Under the pieces are notes generated by a model. It did no database searches, was not told the DNA's origin, and worked only from the letters and a program-made list of their open reading frames with translations. A DNA stretch of 64,000 nucleotides from NCBI RefSeq assembly GCF_021347895.1, contig NC_067113.1, forward strand, positions 7,483,489 to 7,547,488. The letters are read 5' to 3'. This document shows, piece after piece, positions 60,101-64,000 of the stretch (the first letter of the stretch is position 1; every line of letters starts with the position of its first letter). Source of the stretch: Acanthochromis polyacanthus (Eukaryota > Chordata > Actinopteri > Pomacentridae). The position numbers and the translations under genes were made by a program.

Positions 60101-60583
60101 GATAATTTAGTAATTAGTGCAAAGACTTGGGACTGCAGGGAGCAGCAGGCCTAACAAAACCCAAGTTCCACCTTTAAAGCTCACCAGTTCACAGCCTCTG
60201 TCACTTTCTCCACAAACATATGGTGTACATAAAAACAGGCATATCCTCTGGGTCTAAACATAGTGATTGACAGAGTGAGAGGCAGTGGAGCCAGTTTGAA
60301 GCCCACAATTCCAATTTTTGGTTGGTACTATGTTTCTATTTGCAGCCAGGACCTTCCAAACCTTTTCCTCTCTGCTACATACTTTAGCTACATTGTCACA
60401 AGGTGATTTTAGAAACTAAGAAAGAGCAAGAGGCAGGCCAGCTGTCAATCACCAGCCACATGACTGACAGCAAACCTTCTTTAAATCTGAACATCCTATT
60501 AATGAAGCAGCAATTTCCAAAATGTCCACTAAGAACACAGGTGGGACCTGAATTTAGCAACTGAGATCATAATGACGTAGTGG
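57173..60583. other. Unassigned; possible conserved non-coding block near 57.54-57.85 kb
   Basis: No transposon ends or exons are recognised over 3.4 kb. The stretch 57540-57850 is repeat-free with a GC-rich start ('cgggagccggggcccttc') and TAAT words, a texture compatible with regulatory DNA but untested. Frames such as 59717-59995 show no domain. Confidence 0.2.
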
Positions 60584-61009
60584 GAAAAAAAACAAAAAAA
60601 ACAACGATTGACTTTCTGTGACTGCTGCATTTTCAAACAGAGGAGCGGTTGCTCCAGAGTTCTTAACGTGTCCAACACACAGTCTCTCTACAACATGCTC
60701 AGCGATTGGCTTGGACCATTGTCAGACTACAGTAGCCTATTTGATTCTATGCTATCACAGTACACTGTCAGCATCTTACAGCCACCAGATCACCAGCAGG
60801 TTTTCAAAGTAGTTCAAAGCATTGTGAATGTAGATGTTCCAACTTTTATCAATACTTTGTATCAGTTAGATTCAATTGGATAGATCTTCAGAAAGAATCC
60901 AACTGGTCTGTTAATTTTAACTTTGGTAAAATAGGCAAAATTTATGAAAATAAATGGATAATTGGAGTTTCATTTATTTTTGTTCAAGACTACAAAGTCA
61001 TATCAATTG
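60584..61009 (+). repeat. 426-bp direct repeat, copy 1
   Basis: It matches 63134-63561 along its whole length in the same orientation. Shared blocks include 'cttaacgtgtccaacacacagtctctct', 'accattgtcagactacagta', 'cagcatcttacagccacca' and 'gtgaatgtagatgttccaacttttatcaatac'. It begins with an A-rich stretch containing CAAAA words and ends 'atcaattg'. Copy 1 contains a 91-codon plus frame (60608-60883), including VVQSIVNVDVPTFINTLYQL, that looks protein-like but matches no domain I know. The frame is broken in copy 2. The family is unknown. Confidence 0.85.
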
Positions 61010-62836
61010 CTATTTGCACAACTCCTGCTAGTTACCGCTTAGTTTTCCCCCCATTGCAGGTCTTTATGCAAAGCTTAGCTAATCATCTCCTGGCTTCAGT
61101 TTGACATTTCATGCACAAATATAAGTATGGTATTACATAACACTCTGCAAGAAAGTTTCCAAAGGAGTGAACTCGTTGAAAAGTTGGATAAGAGTGAGGC
61201 CAACCAACCGAGAAGAAAATGATAATACAGGTGGTGTATTAGGGCTGTGAGAGGCAAAGTTAAGGCAAAAAGATCAATTTTAAATGACTTACCACAGCCA
61301 GACTAAGAGAAAGGAGCTTTATGGTGGAAGTTTTCCTTAGCAGAAAAAGAGGTCGAAGAATAGAGGCTGTCTCATGCTGAACAGATTGTAAAACCCTCTG
61401 GAGCAAATGTGTTGGACAATTACTGGGACTCTGATAGGACTGTGACCGTGGTAGAATAACTGACAATGTACATACTGAGAACTGCTTGTTAGTGAATGCA
61501 AAGACCAATTTAACCTCCCTGTGAATATAGCTGTGCAGCAGTGTGATGATGATTATAGATTTGATGCTGCGATCATAACGGCCTCAAATAAGACTTCAGC
61601 TGTTAATGATGATGTCACTGTTGTAAGGTGTCAGTGTGGAGCCTCGGTGAAAAGCGTCCAACTTTCTTAATGAACTCTTTGAATCTCTTGCATTTAAAGG
61701 GCTGCTCTCATCTTTTTGATGCTTGTTCACATGGCAGAAAGATGAAGCTCATGAAAAAAGAAAAAAACAACAGATATGTGCAGAATAAATGTGCTACTTG
61801 ATTTCTTTCATTCGCTACTTTGACTAGTTTGGCCTCAGTCTCTGTAAACCCTGTACCAAAACAAAGCAATGCTTAAACTCAGGCTGTATTTATTTTGATC
61901 CAAAGTATGTCTTGCATAAAGCATGCAGTACTTGAAGGGAACAGAGTCGTGTCTGGCTTTTGTTGGCACTCAAAGAAATGTGAAGAATGTGAAAGAGGAG
62001 AGTCTAACTAATGTTACCAATCATTTTACGGTGCTGCTTTAGCCCTGATATGACCCCTTTTTAAATATAAAAGGCTTGGACTGGATACATTTAGGGCATC
62101 AGTGTTATGTGATTACTTTATATGGACACATTGATGTAAACTGCAGCTGTTTTAAATAAGATGTTGCTTCTGATTCACAAAGGCATCTTTTGTAACATGG
62201 AAGGGGTGCGTCACACATTTGCATTAGCTCTTTTTTTAAAGTTCCTGAGGCTGAGATGGCAAATCAGAGTAAGATATATTCTTAGACAACAATGAGTGAA
62301 AGTTTCATAAGTGATTTCTGACAGCTAGTACGTACATCCAACAAACTTCAACTCAATCACGAAGCTTCTTTATCTCTTTGGAGTCTCTCAGGAAATCCAT
62401 CATGCAATGTTTCAATTAGTTCCCCCCTTCATCCCATAATTCTACCAGTCTGACGTGTTAATGGAAACACATTTTGCACGTACGCTGTAGATGTTAACTT
62501 TCAAATTACTGGAGCCCTGTTATAGTGAGATAACATCTACAATTTCCCTCTGCCGCGTAGCATTTTTGTGTCGGAGTTACTTAAGATTCACCCTGCACAG
62601 ATGGCAGGAACAAGGCTGGTAATATATCTATATATCGCATCATTCAAGCTGCTATAATCAATCTTTTTATGTTCACATTCAATCTAATGGTTGTGTAAAA
62701 AATGTCACCCTTTAGGAGAAACACCCTAGGTCAACTTATGCGAAAGGAATTTTCTCCCATTTAACTTAATTATGGATGTGTGCATTAAATCATGTGTATT
62801 ATATAAAGCAATCAGCATTAGCATATGATTAACACA
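61010..62836. other. Unassigned; possible conserved non-coding block near 62.45-62.60 kb
   Basis: No gene or transposon recognised. 62450-62600 is compositionally balanced and repeat-free ('gttaatggaaacacattttgcacgtacgctg'), a weak candidate for regulatory DNA. Confidence 0.2.
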
Positions 62837-63641
62837 CACTACCTTTCAAATGTTTGGTGTCATCCAGGCATTTTCATGTTTTCCATGAAAACTTTCACTT
62901 TTATTTATGTGCTAACATAACTGCACAAGTGTTTTCTCATCATCAATGAGCCTTTCAACACCATTAGCTTACACAATGTAGCATTAGAACACAGGAGTGA
63001 TGGTTGCTGGAAATGTTCCTCTGTACCCATGGAGATATTCCATTAAAAATCAGTTGTTTCCAGCTAGAATAGTCATTTACCACATTAATAATGTCTAGAT
63101 TGTATATCTGATTCATGTACTGTTATCTTCGCTGAAAAAACAAAACAAAACTATTGACTTGCTGTGATGACTGCATTTTGAAAGGGAGTAGTGAATGCTC
63201 CAAAGTTCTTAACATGTCCAACACACAGTCTCTCTGCAACATGGTCTGTGGTTGGCTTTGACCATTGTCAGACTACAGTAATCGATTTGATTCTAGGCTA
63301 CAATAATATATTGTCAGCATCTTACAGCCACCAGGTCACCAGCAGGGCTTTCAAAGTATTTCAAAGCATGGTGAATGTAGATGTTCCAACTTTTATCAAT
63401 ACCTTGTATCAATTAGATTCAATTAAAAATATTTTCAGAAATAATCCAAATGTTCTGGTCATTTTAACTTTGGCCAAATAGGCGAAATTTATGTTAAAAA
63501 AATAGATGGATATTTGAAGTTTAATTTATTTTTGTTCAAGACTACAAGGTCAAATCAATTGGTCAAATGGGGGGGAAAAAAATGCATTTCTTTCCAAAAT
63601 AAGGACATTTCTAAGTGACCCCAAACTTTTAAACAGTAGTG
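62837..63641 (-). mobile_element. Tc1-type miniature element, copy 4, with an insertion
   Basis: The ends are 'cactacctttcaaatgtttgg' and 'ccaaacttttaaacagtagtg', with TA after the right end (63642-63643) and a mutated TA (CA) before the left. The interior is collinear with copy 3 (41782-42141) up to 'ctgttatcttcgctgaaaaaa' and again from 'tgcatttctttccaaaataaggacattt'. Between those points lies the 426-bp repeat copy. Without it the element would be about 375 bp. Confidence 0.88.
63134..63561 (+). repeat. 426-bp direct repeat, copy 2, nested
   Basis: The second copy of the 60584-61009 unit, inserted in an A-rich part of the miniature element. 'gaaaaaa' occurs at both junctions (63134-63140 and near 63574-63580), a possible target duplication. 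It carries an alternative 96-codon frame (63191-63481) in a different reading phase from copy 1 over its first half, so the sequence is not under coding constraint here. Confidence 0.85.
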
Positions 63642-63643
63642 TA

Positions 63644-64000
63644 TGTTTGGTAAAAGTTTAGTCAGGTGGCCTGCTACAGCCATCAGCAGATTCAGTTGAA
63701 GCTGACCACACTTATGGGGACATCGGATTTCGAACGTCCACATCTGTGGCTGACTCTCCCTCTGATGTTTATTCCTCTGGTGCAGTTTCCATTGAAAATA
63801 TTCCTCCGCACTATATACACCAGTATGTTTTTTAATTTAGCTTTATTATCTCATACATCCCATTGCCTTTACAGCGACTGTGGAATGTTGATGGATTTTA
63901 GAGATTTTCTCTTAGTGCCATTGTCCTTTTTAACCGCTTCACTGTTTCAAATGAATATTCAAAGAGGCGGCCTCTGTTTATACATGTACACTCCTTTTGA
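63644..64000. other. Unassigned sequence at window edge
   Basis: Nothing recognised. Confidence 0.35.

Overview
The window reads as a gene-poor stretch of a teleost fish genome, most likely a percomorph (inference). The reasons are the transposon types and the low-GC, microsatellite-rich background. There are several Tc1/mariner and Tigger-like elements, hAT and PIF/Harbinger miniature elements, a tRNA-derived SINE with an (ATCC)n tail, retroposon tails of types common in fish, and a TGTTACGG...CGTAACA LTR. I found no convincing host protein-coding exon, tRNA, rRNA or CRISPR array. Most open frames are chance frames or lie in repeats. The sequence is probably intergenic or inside a very large intron, and a few repeat-free stretches could be conserved non-coding elements (unproven).

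Layout. 0-4.2 kb: a dispersed repeat, a (TG)n microsatellite, a Tigger-like element and a PIF/Harbinger-type element with a Myb/SANT remnant. 4-20 kb: mostly unassigned sequence with decayed Tc1 copies (7.2-7.7, 14.9-15.5, 20.0-20.4 kb), retroposon fragments (10.8, 15.7, 18.8 kb), Tc1-type miniature elements (17.9, 19.5 kb) and a 64-bp micro-element (10.9 kb). 20.6-22.3 kb: a full-length but dead Tc1 with IR/DR ends. 24.0-24.8 kb: a hAT element with a perfect 8-bp target duplication. 29.1-30.0 kb: a solo LTR with a perfect 5-bp duplication. 36.8-37.5 kb: another hAT miniature element with a perfect 8-bp duplication. 38.4-40.1 kb: a longer Tigger-like element. 41.8-44.4 kb: miniature element, minisatellite, dispersed repeat and SINE.

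45.0-57.2 kb is a nested stack and the most interesting part. A P-element-family (THAP9-like) transposon of 5,570 bp, with long inverted ends and a 7-of-8 matching 8-bp target duplication, carries a spliced minus-strand transposase gene. A THAP half-domain, a coiled coil, an LPHPSTLR exon and the RNase-H/GTP-binding core are readable, but four stops and one frameshift inactivate it. It seems to lie inside an older hAT-type element (ends at 44963 and 57164, 7-of-8 duplication). That element also holds a 5'-truncated SINE with a 13-bp duplication, a partial second hAT element with a zinc-finger-like N-terminal frame, and a 547-bp long-TIR element of Mutator-like appearance.

57-64 kb is mostly unassigned. 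It contains a 426-bp direct repeat pair, and the second copy has jumped into a Tc1-type miniature element.

No genes here work together as a pathway. The window records successive transposon insertions whose order can be partly read from nesting.
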